Of a DNA stretch of 64,000 bases, positions 50,044 through 58,532 are shown piece after piece (position 1 is the first letter of the stretch; each line of letters starts with the position of its first letter). Source of the DNA: G965216695 sp965216695. Its GTDB lineage: Bacteria > Pseudomonadota > Gammaproteobacteria > Pseudomonadales > Azotimanducaceae. The notes under the pieces are model-generated. The model was not told where the DNA came from, ran no database searches, and saw only the letters and a list, made by a program, of their open reading frames with translations. The stretch is taken from NCBI GenBank assembly GCA_965216695.1, contig OZ244212.1, positions 930,001 through 994,000 of the forward strand, in the 5' to 3' direction. The translations under genes were made by a program, and so were the position numbers.

Positions 50044-50624
50044 TACTTGTAACGCACCGGATTCCGCAGATAGTAGTTCTGATGGTAGTCCTCAGCGGGA
50101 AAAAATCCGCCGGGATCCAGTGGTACGATCTCGGTTACTACAGCCGTGTCGAGTTGCGCAACAATCGCCGTGCGGCTGGCCGCCGCTGCGAGTGCTTGCG
50201 CCTCGGTAAGCACGAAGATAGCCGTTCGATAGCTGTCGCCGCGGTCGCAGAACTGACCGCCGTTGTCCAGCGGATCGACGTTGCGCCAGAAGACTTCCAG
50301 CAAGCGCTCATACGAGACAACGGACGGGTCATACGTGACCTGCACCGACTCATAGTGTCCGGTACCGCCGGCCGTTACCGTTTTGTAGTCTGCACTGGCA
50401 GCCGGTCCGCCCGCATACCCCGACGTGGTATCAAAGACCCCATCCAGCGCATCGAACGGCGGCTCCATGCACCAGAAACAACCACCGGCAAATACCGCCA
50501 CCTCAGCGTGTTCCGGCGGTGATTCGCTGGCATCGACCGCCGACGCACGATCGGCCGAACAGGAAGCGGTGCAGGCAACGAGACACGCAGCGACGAGTCC
50601 GCGTGCTGCGTGGAACGGGGGCAC
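49986..50624 (-). CDS. msrA: Peptide methionine sulfoxide reductase MsrA, exported lipoprotein form
   Basis: This 212-residue protein has a lipoprotein-type signal (LVAACLVAC with lipobox LVAC at 15-18) and the MsrA domain: GGCFWCMEPPF with catalytic Cys49 (and Cys52), FDTTSGYAGG, HYESVQVTYDPSVVSYERLL and HQNYYLRNP. It repairs methionine-S-sulfoxide, here in the envelope. A thioredoxin-like periplasmic donor would be needed. Its neighbours (Spy-like protein, two-component system) support envelope stress protection. The 3' end overlaps the kinase gene tail-to-tail. Confidence 0.93.
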   Translation of the reverse strand: MPPFHAARGLVAACLVACTASCSADRASAVDASESPPEHAEVAVFAGGCFWCMEPPFDALDGVFDTTSGYAGGPAASADYKTVTAGGTGHYESVQVTYDPSVVSYERLLEVFWRNVDPLDNGGQFCDRGDSYRTAIFVLTEAQALAAAASRTAIVAQLDTAVVTEIVPLDPGGFFPAEDYHQNYYLRNPVRYKYYRTSCGRDRRLRDVWGES

Positions 50625-50642
50625 GGTCTTCAGCGCGCCGCG

Positions 50643-51788
50643 TCAGGTCGTGAGAACGGTAACGCCACTGATACCCGGCGCTCCGTACACGTGGGTATAT
50701 GCCACACTGGGATCGTTCGGCACCTGACGCTTCCCGGCGTCACCGCGTAACTGCAGCACGTTCTCATAAACCTGGCGAAGTCCGGAAGCGCCAATCGGCT
50801 CGCCGTTCGCCAAACAACCGCCATCGGTGTTTACGGGCAGGCGGCCACCGATTTCCGTCTCGCCCCGCGCAATAATGTGTTCCTGCTCGCCGTGTTCGCA
50901 GAAGCCATTTTCCGCCATGTGCATGATTTCCGCGCCAGATTCCGTGTCCTGCAGCTGGGCCACATCGACATCTTCCGGGCCGATGCCCGCCTGCTCGAAA
51001 GCGATTCTCGATGCATCGATCGTCGGGCCGTCTCCTTCTTCCAGCGACAGCGACGGTGCAGTCACTTCAAAACTGCCGAAGCGACGCGAGCGAACCACCG
51101 ATGTGCGCAGATAGATGGGTTTCCGGCTGTATTTGTGCGCGTGGTCGGCACGGCACAGAACCAGCGCCACACCACCTTCACCCGGGGAACAGAACATGTA
51201 TTGCGTGAGCGGATACGAGAGCATCTGGGACTGCAGTATCTCGTCCTCAGACAGCGGTTTGCGGCGCCAGGCCATCGGGTTGTCGGCACCATTACGAAAC
51301 GCCTTGGCCGCAACCCGCGCCAGCGTCTGCTGACTGATTTGGTACTGTTCCATGTAGCGGTTGATCTTCATGCCGAAAAACTGCGTCGTAAGCGCCAGGC
51401 CGCTGCCGCCATACCAGTCGCGTCCGTTACTGGCCGGACCCTTCGGTGTGAACGCGCCTCGTTCGTGTTTGTCGAAGCCGATGGCCATACCAACATCAAA
51501 CGCACCGCTGCGAATGCTGTTGAAGGCGGACAGTAACGCCGAGCCGCCGGTTGCGCAGCCGTTCGAAACATTGATGAACTGCAACCCGGTGAGCCCCAAC
51601 ATGGAAACCATGCGGTCGGGATCGCCGGAGGACCGGCTGCCTCCAAACGCAAACTCCATGTCCTGCCACGTGCTGTTCGCATCTTTCAATGCCCGGCGCA
51701 CCGCAACCGCACCCTGTTCCATACCGGATACGCCTTCGGTACGCCCAAACGGGTGCATGCCTATGCCAACGATCGCAACGTCAATCAT
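50643..51788 (-). CDS. Thiolase-like protein (SCP-x/lipid-transfer type)
   Basis: This 381-residue thiolase-fold protein has the nucleophile region NVSNGCATGGSALLSAF (Cys near 90), YPLTQYMFCSPGEGGVALVL, and the C-terminal INTDGG-like VNTDGGCLANGEPIGASGLR. The usual catalytic HG motifs are altered, as in SCP2/Ltp2-type proteins. These cleave or retro-aldol-split beta-hydroxyacyl-CoA side chains, including steroid side chains. The DUF35 gene ends on its first base (TGATG), matching the Ltp2-DUF35 aldolase pairing. Confidence 0.85.
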   Translation of the reverse strand: MIDVAIVGIGMHPFGRTEGVSGMEQGAVAVRRALKDANSTWQDMEFAFGGSRSSGDPDRMVSMLGLTGLQFINVSNGCATGGSALLSAFNSIRSGAFDVGMAIGFDKHERGAFTPKGPASNGRDWYGGSGLALTTQFFGMKINRYMEQYQISQQTLARVAAKAFRNGADNPMAWRRKPLSEDEILQSQMLSYPLTQYMFCSPGEGGVALVLCRADHAHKYSRKPIYLRTSVVRSRRFGSFEVTAPSLSLEEGDGPTIDASRIAFEQAGIGPEDVDVAQLQDTESGAEIMHMAENGFCEHGEQEHIIARGETEIGGRLPVNTDGGCLANGEPIGASGLRQVYENVLQLRGDAGKRQVPNDPSVAYTHVYGAPGISGVTVLTT

Positions 51789-52222
51789 CAGGATTCTTCC
51801 TCTTCAATGGGTTCGAACGCGAACGTGACGAGCGTGTTGCCGTGCTCGTCGTCCGTCAACGGCACAACCGTTAGACGCATCGGCATACCGCGGCTCAGCT
51901 TCGCGGGCTCAGACTCGGTTAATCGGGCCTCGATCTTCACCTGGTCGGGAATCTCGATGTAGCCGACACCGTAGGGTTGAAATTTATTCGGGTCGGTTTC
52001 ACCCAGATACGGTGGCGACTTTGGCGGAAATCCCTGCACGGTCCAGGCCCAGAGCACCCCGGACTCACCGAGCTGCACGGTTTCCATGTTCGCCCCCGCA
52101 CACTTCGGGCAGCCACTTTGCACCGGAAACACGTGATTGCCGCAATCGGTGCATCGGCTTCCGAGAAGCCGCGGGGAACCCCCGGAAAGATCGAGCACTT
52201 CTTCGTTGACCGAAACCTGCAT
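51788..52222 (-). CDS. DUF35 OB-fold protein with zinc ribbon
   Basis: This 144-residue protein has a rubredoxin-like zinc ribbon CTDCGNHVFPVQSGCPKC (residues ~26-43), followed by an OB fold (GVLWAWTVQGFPPKSPPYLG, then GYIEIPDQVKIEARL). DUF35 proteins bind acyl-CoA and act as partner subunits of thiolase-like enzymes, for example in HMG-CoA synthase complexes and in steroid side-chain aldolases. It is one-base coupled to the thiolase-like gene downstream. Confidence 0.88.
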   Translation of the reverse strand: MQVSVNEEVLDLSGGSPRLLGSRCTDCGNHVFPVQSGCPKCAGANMETVQLGESGVLWAWTVQGFPPKSPPYLGETDPNKFQPYGVGYIEIPDQVKIEARLTESEPAKLSRGMPMRLTVVPLTDDEHGNTLVTFAFEPIEEEES

Positions 52223-52268
52223 GTACCTGTCCGCCTACCCCATGCGTACGAGTATAGCCGGCCGCTTA

Positions 52269-52292
52269 GATAGCGAGAAGGATAGCGAGAAG
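52269..52292. repeat. 12-bp tandem repeat, two copies
   Basis: The unit gatagcgagaag is repeated perfectly twice in the 104-bp gap between the DUF35 and LLM genes. No function is evident. Confidence 0.9.
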
Positions 52293-52326
52293 GCGACGCT
52301 CACCGGGAAGGTCGCTCTCACGGCGC

Positions 52327-53367
52327 TCAGCCGGCGGAAGGTTCGGCCACCGACAGGGTTTCCGCTGCGCGCGCGGTGATCTCGAACGAACGGCAACGCG
52401 CTTCGAAATCGTATATCTGACTCACGATCATCAACTCGTTGGCCCCGGTGCGCGCAACGAAATCATGCAGACCGCGGGCTACCGTCCCCTGCGTGCCCAC
52501 CGCCGAACACGCAGTAAACTGGCCGATCAGCTGCCGGTCACCCGCAGTCAGCGTCGCTTCCAGGTCCCGGACCGGCGGCGGCAATTGCCCCGGATTTCCG
52601 TGGCGCAGGCGCAGAATCGACTGCAGGCCGGAAGACCTCAAAAATTCCGCTTCCTCATCGGTTTCGGCAGCACACACATTGAATCCGAGCATCAGGTACG
52701 GCTCAGCCAGATGCTCCGACGGTTTGAAGTGTTCACGATAGGTGTCAATCGCATGCATCAGCGCCGCCGGGGCGAAATGCGACGCGAACGCGTACGGCAG
52801 ACCGAGCATTGCCGCAAGCTGCGCTCCGAACAGGCTCGATCCCAGAATCCAGATCGGTACATTCGTGCCCGCCCCCGGATATGCGTTCACCCTTTGTCCA
52901 GGCTCGGGCTCCTGCAGATACCGCATCAGTTCGATCACGTCGCGCGGAAATGCTTCCGGATCGCTATGCAACGTGCGCCGCAACGCCTGCGCGGTCATCT
53001 GGTCCGTTCCCGGCGCCCGTCCCAGCCCAAGATCGATCCGTCCGGGATACAACGATGCGAGCGTGCCGAACTGTTCGGCTATTATCAGCGGCGCGTGATT
53101 GGGAAGCATCACGCCCCCCGCGCCCACGCGGATACGTTCGGTGCCGGCCGCTACGTGCGCGATCGCCACCGCTGTGGCCGAACTGGCGATGCCCGGCATG
53201 TTGTGATGTTCCGCGAGCCAGAAGCGCGTGTAACCAAGCCGTTCCGCGTGCTGCGCGAGCGCCCGCGCATTATTCAATGCAGTTGCAGCGTCGCCGCCCT
53301 CGACGATCGGCGCAAGGTCCAGCACGCTGAGCGCGAACGGCGGAGCGGCAGCCGGGTGTTCATTCAC
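52327..53367 (-). CDS. LLM-class flavin-dependent oxidoreductase (MsnO8-like)
   Basis: This 346-residue luciferase-like enzyme has SVLDLAPIVEGGDAATALNN, RFWLAEHHNMPGIASSATAV, HVAAGTERIRVGAGGVMLPN and IDLGLGRAPGTDQMTAQAL. These are the marks of the MsnO8/YhbW group, which uses FMN and is common outside actinobacteria. Cytoplasmic; substrate unknown. It stands 104 bases upstream of the DUF35-thiolase pair on the same strand and could be in their operon. Confidence 0.88.
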   Translation of the reverse strand: MNEHPAAAPPFALSVLDLAPIVEGGDAATALNNARALAQHAERLGYTRFWLAEHHNMPGIASSATAVAIAHVAAGTERIRVGAGGVMLPNHAPLIIAEQFGTLASLYPGRIDLGLGRAPGTDQMTAQALRRTLHSDPEAFPRDVIELMRYLQEPEPGQRVNAYPGAGTNVPIWILGSSLFGAQLAAMLGLPYAFASHFAPAALMHAIDTYREHFKPSEHLAEPYLMLGFNVCAAETDEEAEFLRSSGLQSILRLRHGNPGQLPPPVRDLEATLTAGDRQLIGQFTACSAVGTQGTVARGLHDFVARTGANELMIVSQIYDFEARCRSFEITARAAETLSVAEPSAG

Positions 53368-53391
53368 GTAGCGTCCTCGCGCCCGGAACGT

Positions 53392-53790
53392 TCAGTGGCG
53401 ACCCGGGTCGAGTTTCACACCACGGCGTTCCTTGTATACATACGCCTGCAACGCGATCATCTTGGGATCATCGGCAGTAAGGTCTTCGCCCTCCAGCGTA
53501 TTGCGCAGGCACCAGTTGATCATCTCCCAGAGCTGCGCAACTCTACCCAGCTGCTTCTGAAACTTGGGGTAGGTTTCGGGGTGGGTGTTAGCCGCGTTCG
53601 GGTGACACTGCGCGCAGACAACGCCATTGGAACCGAGTTCCGGATCCGTCCAGTGCGAACGACCCTCTGCTGCGACGGCATCAAACTGTGCCTGCCATCG
53701 CTGCACGTCCGCCTCAGTGAACTCGTCCGCCTGAGCGGTTACGCCCGCAATAAAAAAAACGATCGCAAAAATAGCTTTCGACAGGGTCAT
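53392..53790 (-). CDS. Exported monoheme cytochrome c
   Basis: This 132-residue protein has a signal peptide (AIFAIVFFIAGVTAQA) and one heme site CAQCH (59-63). It then has a conserved-looking helix LWEMINWCLRNTLEG, where Met90 could be the second heme ligand and Cys94 is free. The tail recalls SoxA-type cytochromes. The ATG at 53790 follows gagg; the open frame to 53934 lies inside the neighbouring gene. It is the last gene of the MauG-phosphoesterase-cytochrome operon and probably accepts or donates electrons there. Confidence 0.82.
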   Translation of the reverse strand: MTLSKAIFAIVFFIAGVTAQADEFTEADVQRWQAQFDAVAAEGRSHWTDPELGSNGVVCAQCHPNAANTHPETYPKFQKQLGRVAQLWEMINWCLRNTLEGEDLTADDPKMIALQAYVYKERRGVKLDPGRH

Positions 53791-53803
53791 GACGATCCTC
53801 CGA

Positions 53804-54874
53804 TCAGTAGTGCGACTGCGGCAGGGTTCGCGACTTCGGATCGGGATAGCTCGCATCCACCGGATGGCCAGCCGACTCGTCGAAAACCAGCTTCCGGTTG
53901 TCGTTGTTGTAGAGGTTGTAAGCCAAATCCACACGCCCGGTGTGCATGTTCATGAACTGCCATCCAGTGGCATCGCGTTCATTGAATGGATCCGCCCGGT
54001 TCATCGGCACCGTAAGGATCGGCAGATGACTTTCCGCCTGCGCGTAGCTTTCAGGATACGGCCACGGCCATGCCGTCGACATCACCGACGTGAACGCAAT
54101 GTTGTCGATCTGGTTGTACTGTATCTGGTGTACGTGACCATAGATGACGTTCACCTTGTCGAACCGACCCAGCAATGATTGCACGTCTTCCGCATCGTCG
54201 GTCCAGAAATTCCAACCCTTGTAGATCTTCTGCAGCGGAGAGTGTGAAAACACCACCACGGGCGTGTCTTTTTTGACCTTGCGCAGATCACGCTTCAGCC
54301 ACTTGAGCTGTGCTTGGCCCACCATGAACGGCGAGCCGTTGGGATTGTCCAGACCTGCCATTTCCGCCATGCGTCGCTCGGGTGTATCCCAGCGTTCATG
54401 CGTCCACTCGTGTGTGGTGAGAATGCTGTTCAGCACCACGAAGTGTACGCCTTTGTGGTCCCAGCTGTAGTAGTGCTCGCCGAACAGATCGCTCCAGTAC
54501 TCGCCGAGATCCAGATAGTAATCGTGCTCGCCCATCACCATATACGTCTTGTGATTGAGCCCGGCGAGAATCTCAGCGCCATGATCCAGCTCCGGCTTGT
54601 TGCCGATCTGGGCAAGATCGCCGCCGAACACCACGAAGTCGGGTTTGGGCACGAGCAGGTTGGCTTCCGCAACCGCGCGAATCAAACCGCGGTCCCAGTT
54701 GCGAACGAACTGATTGCCTTTGACCTGTTGGATGTGTGAATCCGAAATGTACGCAAACGTGAAATCGTGTTCGGGTGCACTGGCATGGCTCATGCGAACA
54801 AGGCTCACGGGCAGCATGCCGGCCACCGCACCCGCCCCAGTTCGTTTCAGAAACGATCGGCGCGCATTCATCAC
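53804..54874 (-). CDS. Tat-exported metallophosphoesterase
   Basis: This 356-residue calcineurin-like phosphoesterase has a twin-arginine signal (ARRSFLKRTGAGAVAGMLPV). All dimetal motifs are visible: YISDSHIQ (DxH), FVVFGGDLAQ (GD), VMGEHDYY (G-N/E-H-D), VVFSHSPL and YGHVHQIQ (GHxH). It hydrolyses phosphomono- or diesters in the periplasm. Its start overlaps the MauG-like gene's stop by 4 bases and its end lies 13 bases before the cytochrome gene, so all three are one transcription unit. Confidence 0.9.
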   Translation of the reverse strand: MMNARRSFLKRTGAGAVAGMLPVSLVRMSHASAPEHDFTFAYISDSHIQQVKGNQFVRNWDRGLIRAVAEANLLVPKPDFVVFGGDLAQIGNKPELDHGAEILAGLNHKTYMVMGEHDYYLDLGEYWSDLFGEHYYSWDHKGVHFVVLNSILTTHEWTHERWDTPERRMAEMAGLDNPNGSPFMVGQAQLKWLKRDLRKVKKDTPVVVFSHSPLQKIYKGWNFWTDDAEDVQSLLGRFDKVNVIYGHVHQIQYNQIDNIAFTSVMSTAWPWPYPESYAQAESHLPILTVPMNRADPFNERDATGWQFMNMHTGRVDLAYNLYNNDNRKLVFDESAGHPVDASYPDPKSRTLPQSHY

Positions 54875-56040
54875 CGCCCTCCTCGTGTCGAATTGTGAGC
54901 CGCGGCTGAATCCTCCGGCGGCGGTTCTTCGTCAACGGGTTCAAACTGCGGACTGGTGAGCGCTTCCATGAACGCCACAAGATCGGCAATCTGCTCGTCG
55001 GTCAAATCCAGCGGTTTGATGCCGCCGCTCAGATACGGGTTAACAGGGTCATCAGGGTTGGTCACCCCGCCATTGTTGTAATGCTCAACCACTTCTTCGA
55101 GGGTTGCGATGCTGCCATCGTGCATGTACGGACCGGTGACAGCGATGTTACGCAGCGTAGAGGTCTTGAATGCGCCCATCGAGCTGAGGTCTTCGTTCAC
55201 CGCAAACCGCCCCAGTTCCGACGTATCCGCATCCGAAAGCACCGCTACGTCCACATCCAGACCGTCGGCCTTGGCCCGCAAGAAGGCACTTGCCAACTCC
55301 GGAATCCGCTCCTGCATATCGTTTACACCGACCCCGATGTTGTGAAACTTGTGGTCAGTGAAAAGCGCGTGATCCTGCTCGATTGTGTGACAGGAGACGC
55401 AACGGCCGTCGGCCAGGAACACATTGAAACCCCGCTTCGCAGCGTCGCTAATGGCGTCCTGTTCACCGCCGAAATACCAGCGATCGAACGGTGAATTGCC
55501 GGATACCTGAACACGCTCGAACGCTGCGATCGCTTTGGTAACGTGGTCCATGGAAACGTCGTCGGCGACTACGCCAAACACCGCCTCGAACGCGTCGACA
55601 TAGCCCGCATCGCCGCGAATGATCTCCAGAATGACATCGTGACTGGGCAGCGCCATCTCGACCGGATTCAGAAACGGATGCTGGGCCTGATCTTCAAGAC
55701 TCGGCGAGCGGCCGTCCCAGAACTGCGTTTGATTGAAGGCGGCATTCACCACGGTCGGTGAATTGCGTGTTCCTGTGAGCTTATTGATGCCTTCGGCAAC
55801 GACCAGCGGGCTGTCGGTGAAGGCCTTCTCGGGCGCGTGGCAGGTGGCACAACTGACATCGCCCGTGCTGCTGAAACGGACATCGTTGAAAAGCCGGTCG
55901 CCAAGCGCCACTTTAGCGTCCGTGATTGGGTTGTCCCCGGGCACAGGTACCTCCGGCAACCCGAGGTTGTCATCCGAAGCGGCTGTACCAGCGGTTGCGA
56001 AAGCGAGCATGATGGCGACGCCCGCCCAGACTGATTTCAT
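54871..56040 (-). CDS. Diheme cytochrome c peroxidase / MauG-like protein
   Basis: This 389-residue exported protein has a signal peptide (MKSVWAGVAIMLAFATAGTA) and two heme sites, CATCH at 64-68 and CVSCH at 214-218, with TRNSPTVVNAAFNQTQFWDG between them and TSTLRNIAVTGPYMHDGSI near the end. These are typical of the bacterial CcpA/MauG family. It reduces peroxide or oxidises a protein partner. A Glu/Pro-rich tail follows (FEPVDEEPPPEDSAAA). I start at the ATG at 56040, which fits the signal peptide; the open frame continues to 56238 without meaning. Confidence 0.9.
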   Translation of the reverse strand: MKSVWAGVAIMLAFATAGTAASDDNLGLPEVPVPGDNPITDAKVALGDRLFNDVRFSSTGDVSCATCHAPEKAFTDSPLVVAEGINKLTGTRNSPTVVNAAFNQTQFWDGRSPSLEDQAQHPFLNPVEMALPSHDVILEIIRGDAGYVDAFEAVFGVVADDVSMDHVTKAIAAFERVQVSGNSPFDRWYFGGEQDAISDAAKRGFNVFLADGRCVSCHTIEQDHALFTDHKFHNIGVGVNDMQERIPELASAFLRAKADGLDVDVAVLSDADTSELGRFAVNEDLSSMGAFKTSTLRNIAVTGPYMHDGSIATLEEVVEHYNNGGVTNPDDPVNPYLSGGIKPLDLTDEQIADLVAFMEALTSPQFEPVDEEPPPEDSAAAHNSTRGGR

Positions 56041-56183
56041 ACGTATCTTTCCCCTTTTCTGGAATTGGCCCTTGCGACCGCTGACGACGCACCCTGCCAA
56101 TCGGGTATCGCTGAGTCCAATAGATTCTATGTCCCGGCGCGATAGACCAAACTTATCGCGGAGCTCACGCGTGCACCAAGACA

Positions 56184-57392
56184 CTACCATCGCGCCGGTA
56201 AGGAGCGCACCCCGCGCAATGTGATGGTGGGTTTCCATTCGGGCGCGTCGATCTCTTCCAGCTCCAGCGCAGGCAGGCGTGCCAGAAGGACTCGAAGCGC
56301 TTCGGCCGCTTCGAGTCGAGCGAGTTGCGCACCAAGGCAGTAGTGAATGCCGCCGCCGAACGAGAGCGGCTTGGCATCACTGCGCGTAATGTCGAAGCGT
56401 TCCGGATCCGGAAACACATCCGGGTCGCGGTTTGCAGCCGCCAGCAGCGTGATGATCTGGGTACCCTGAGCGATGGGTACGCCGCCCACCTCTACATCTT
56501 CCAGCGCCGAGCGACCGGACAACTGCACCGAGCTGTCGTAGCGCAACATCTCTTCAACGGCCGACTCCATCAGCTCCGGCCGGGCGCGCAACAGATCCAG
56601 CTGCTCCCTGTTACGAAACAGCGCTAGGAGACCATTGCCCAGCAGGTTGACCGTGGTCTCGTGTCCCGCTGCGAACAACAGCGAAATGTTCGACGTCAGT
56701 TCGTCTTTCGACAGCTTGCCGTGTTCTGTTTCACTCTGAACCAGCGCAGTCAGCAGGTCTTCGGTGGGGCGCGCCCGCCGTTCGTCGCACAGCGCTTCGA
56801 AGTAGCGCTGGCTTTCTTTCACGTTTTCATTGGCCTGCGCGAGTTCGGCCTCCGTCATCGGTGTCGGATCGATTAAACGTCCGGACACCCGCGTGCCTCC
56901 CACGAACTGCCCACGATCGGCTTGCGGCACGCCGAGCATGTCGCAGATCACTATGACCGGCAGCGGATGATTGAACAGGCGAACAAGATCGCCCTCGCCA
57001 GCGTCGATGAACTGATCCACCAGATCGTTGGCGATGGCCGTGATGCGTCCCCGCATCGCCTCCACCCGGCGCGCATCGAACGCTTTTACAACCAGGGCTC
57101 GGAGCCGTGTGTGGTCCGGAGGATTCTTCAGAAGCATTGTGCGCCGCAGCGACGCGATCGCCGGATTTTTCAACATCTCCGCGAGCTGCTCCTCCGTCAA
57201 CCGCGGATCGTCTCCATGGCCGAGCGCCTTATGCCGCAACGCCGCCTGCACGAGGGTATAGCTCGAGAAAACGACCACGTTGGCATTAGGCAACGACAAC
57301 GCAGGGTTCATCGCACGCAGCTGCGCATACATGGGGTACGGGTCGGCAATGATCTCCGGCGTGAATATGGATTCCAGTGTCATTTCGGCCAT
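56184..57392 (-). CDS. Cytochrome P450
   Basis: This 402-residue soluble bacterial P450 has the oxygen-activation helix motif AGHETT near residue 241, the EEMLRYDSSVQLSGR block (ExxR with downstream PERF-type DPERFDI), and the heme-binding loop FGGGIHYCLGAQLAR with the thiolate Cys near 350. It hydroxylates hydrophobic substrates with electrons from a ferredoxin system, none of which is adjacent. With the Rieske, thiolase and SDR genes it fits sterol/terpenoid or fatty-acid use. Confidence 0.95.
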   Translation of the reverse strand: MAEMTLESIFTPEIIADPYPMYAQLRAMNPALSLPNANVVVFSSYTLVQAALRHKALGHGDDPRLTEEQLAEMLKNPAIASLRRTMLLKNPPDHTRLRALVVKAFDARRVEAMRGRITAIANDLVDQFIDAGEGDLVRLFNHPLPVIVICDMLGVPQADRGQFVGGTRVSGRLIDPTPMTEAELAQANENVKESQRYFEALCDERRARPTEDLLTALVQSETEHGKLSKDELTSNISLLFAAGHETTVNLLGNGLLALFRNREQLDLLRARPELMESAVEEMLRYDSSVQLSGRSALEDVEVGGVPIAQGTQIITLLAAANRDPDVFPDPERFDITRSDAKPLSFGGGIHYCLGAQLARLEAAEALRVLLARLPALELEEIDAPEWKPTITLRGVRSLPARW

Positions 57393-57484
57393 GGCTGCTT
57401 ACCGACCCGAGAGGATCGGATCATGATGGCCGAAGGAGCCCGCCTGCTGCAAGGCGATGCATAGCAGAAACCCTTCAGGGCTGG

Positions 57485-58411
57485 TCAGCTGCTGACCCGT
57501 GCCGATATCAACGCCGCCATCGCCCGCGTCAACGGAAACTCCTGGTCCGTGCACGCCGCCGCGATCACCGGCCCCGCAATCGCCTCGATCTCCGTCTCCA
57601 GACCCCCGGTCAGGTCCTGGAGCATGGACGAACGATTATCTGCCGTTGCGCGCATAGTGTCCTGTGCGAGTTGCCACATCGTTGCTTCATTGAGCACCAC
57701 GCCAGCGCGCGCCGCCGCCTCCAGCGCTTCACCCCCAAGCGCCCGCATCGTCTGGAGCAGGTCCGGTCGGTCCAACGGGCCACCGTTGCGCAGACCGGTG
57801 AGCGCGGTGGGCAGATTGATCATCAGATTCAGTACCAGCTTGCGCCATAAAACGGGCCGCGGGTCATCCACCCATTGTACGTCCAGTTCCGCCGCACGCA
57901 GCAGATCGATCGCAGAATCGAAGCGGCGGCCCTTCTGCCACGGTCCGAACACGATCGAGCCGCCGCCGCCAAACCCCACACAACCCGGTGCAATACGGTA
58001 CGCACCGTAGGTGATGGATCCGGCGCCGAGCCGCACCGGCGGAACGCAGCGTTCGAGCTTCTCCACGTTGCCCAGTCCATTCTGCAATGTCAGTGCGCAT
58101 CCCCCGGAACGGACGACGTCACGCGTGCCCGAACCCCCGATCTCGTCAACCAGCGCGTCGGTGTGCTGGCTTTTCACCAGGACCAACAGTAGATCTGCAG
58201 GTGCGAGTTCGCTCGCGTTTGCCACAACGCGTTCCGGGTGCCAGGCCGACCCGGCGAGCCGGTCGTCATTTTCAACACGGATACCTTCGCGACGCAGCAC
58301 ATCGAACTGCTGGCCCGGGCGCTGCAGGACTTGAACGCACAGTCCCGCGTGTATCAATCGGGCCGCAACATAGGAACCGAGTGCTCCGCAACCTGCGAGC
58401 GTAATGATCAA
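57485..58411 (-). CDS. Ketopantoate reductase (PanE/ApbA)-family protein
   Basis: This ~308-residue NADP-dependent reductase has the Rossmann start ITLAGCGALGSYVAARLIHAG, VLVKSQHTDAL, LTLQNGLGNVEKL and a helical C-terminal domain with KLVLNLMINLPTAL (Lys/Asn active-site region). It could make pantoate for CoA or reduce another 2-keto acid; PanE-like paralogues are common. I choose the TTG at 58411, because GGAG stands six bases upstream and the family begins directly with this strand. An ATG at 58465 is the alternative. Confidence 0.82.
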   Translation of the reverse strand: MIITLAGCGALGSYVAARLIHAGLCVQVLQRPGQQFDVLRREGIRVENDDRLAGSAWHPERVVANASELAPADLLLVLVKSQHTDALVDEIGGSGTRDVVRSGGCALTLQNGLGNVEKLERCVPPVRLGAGSITYGAYRIAPGCVGFGGGGSIVFGPWQKGRRFDSAIDLLRAAELDVQWVDDPRPVLWRKLVLNLMINLPTALTGLRNGGPLDRPDLLQTMRALGGEALEAAARAGVVLNEATMWQLAQDTMRATADNRSSMLQDLTGGLETEIEAIAGPVIAAACTDQEFPLTRAMAALISARVSS

Positions 58412-58532
58412 GCGCGACTCCGATCCGTTGAACCCGCGCGATAGTACCAGCAGTGGCGTTGGCATCGCCGGCGCAATTGCCGACGAATTCGGGTACGCTC
58501 CGGTGCCCTGTCAACCCGCGGAACACACTACG

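Noticed and set aside
52465..53955. A 496-codon open frame on the plus strand
   Set aside because: It is antisense to the LLM and cytochrome c genes, crosses their boundary, and shows no recognisable motif.
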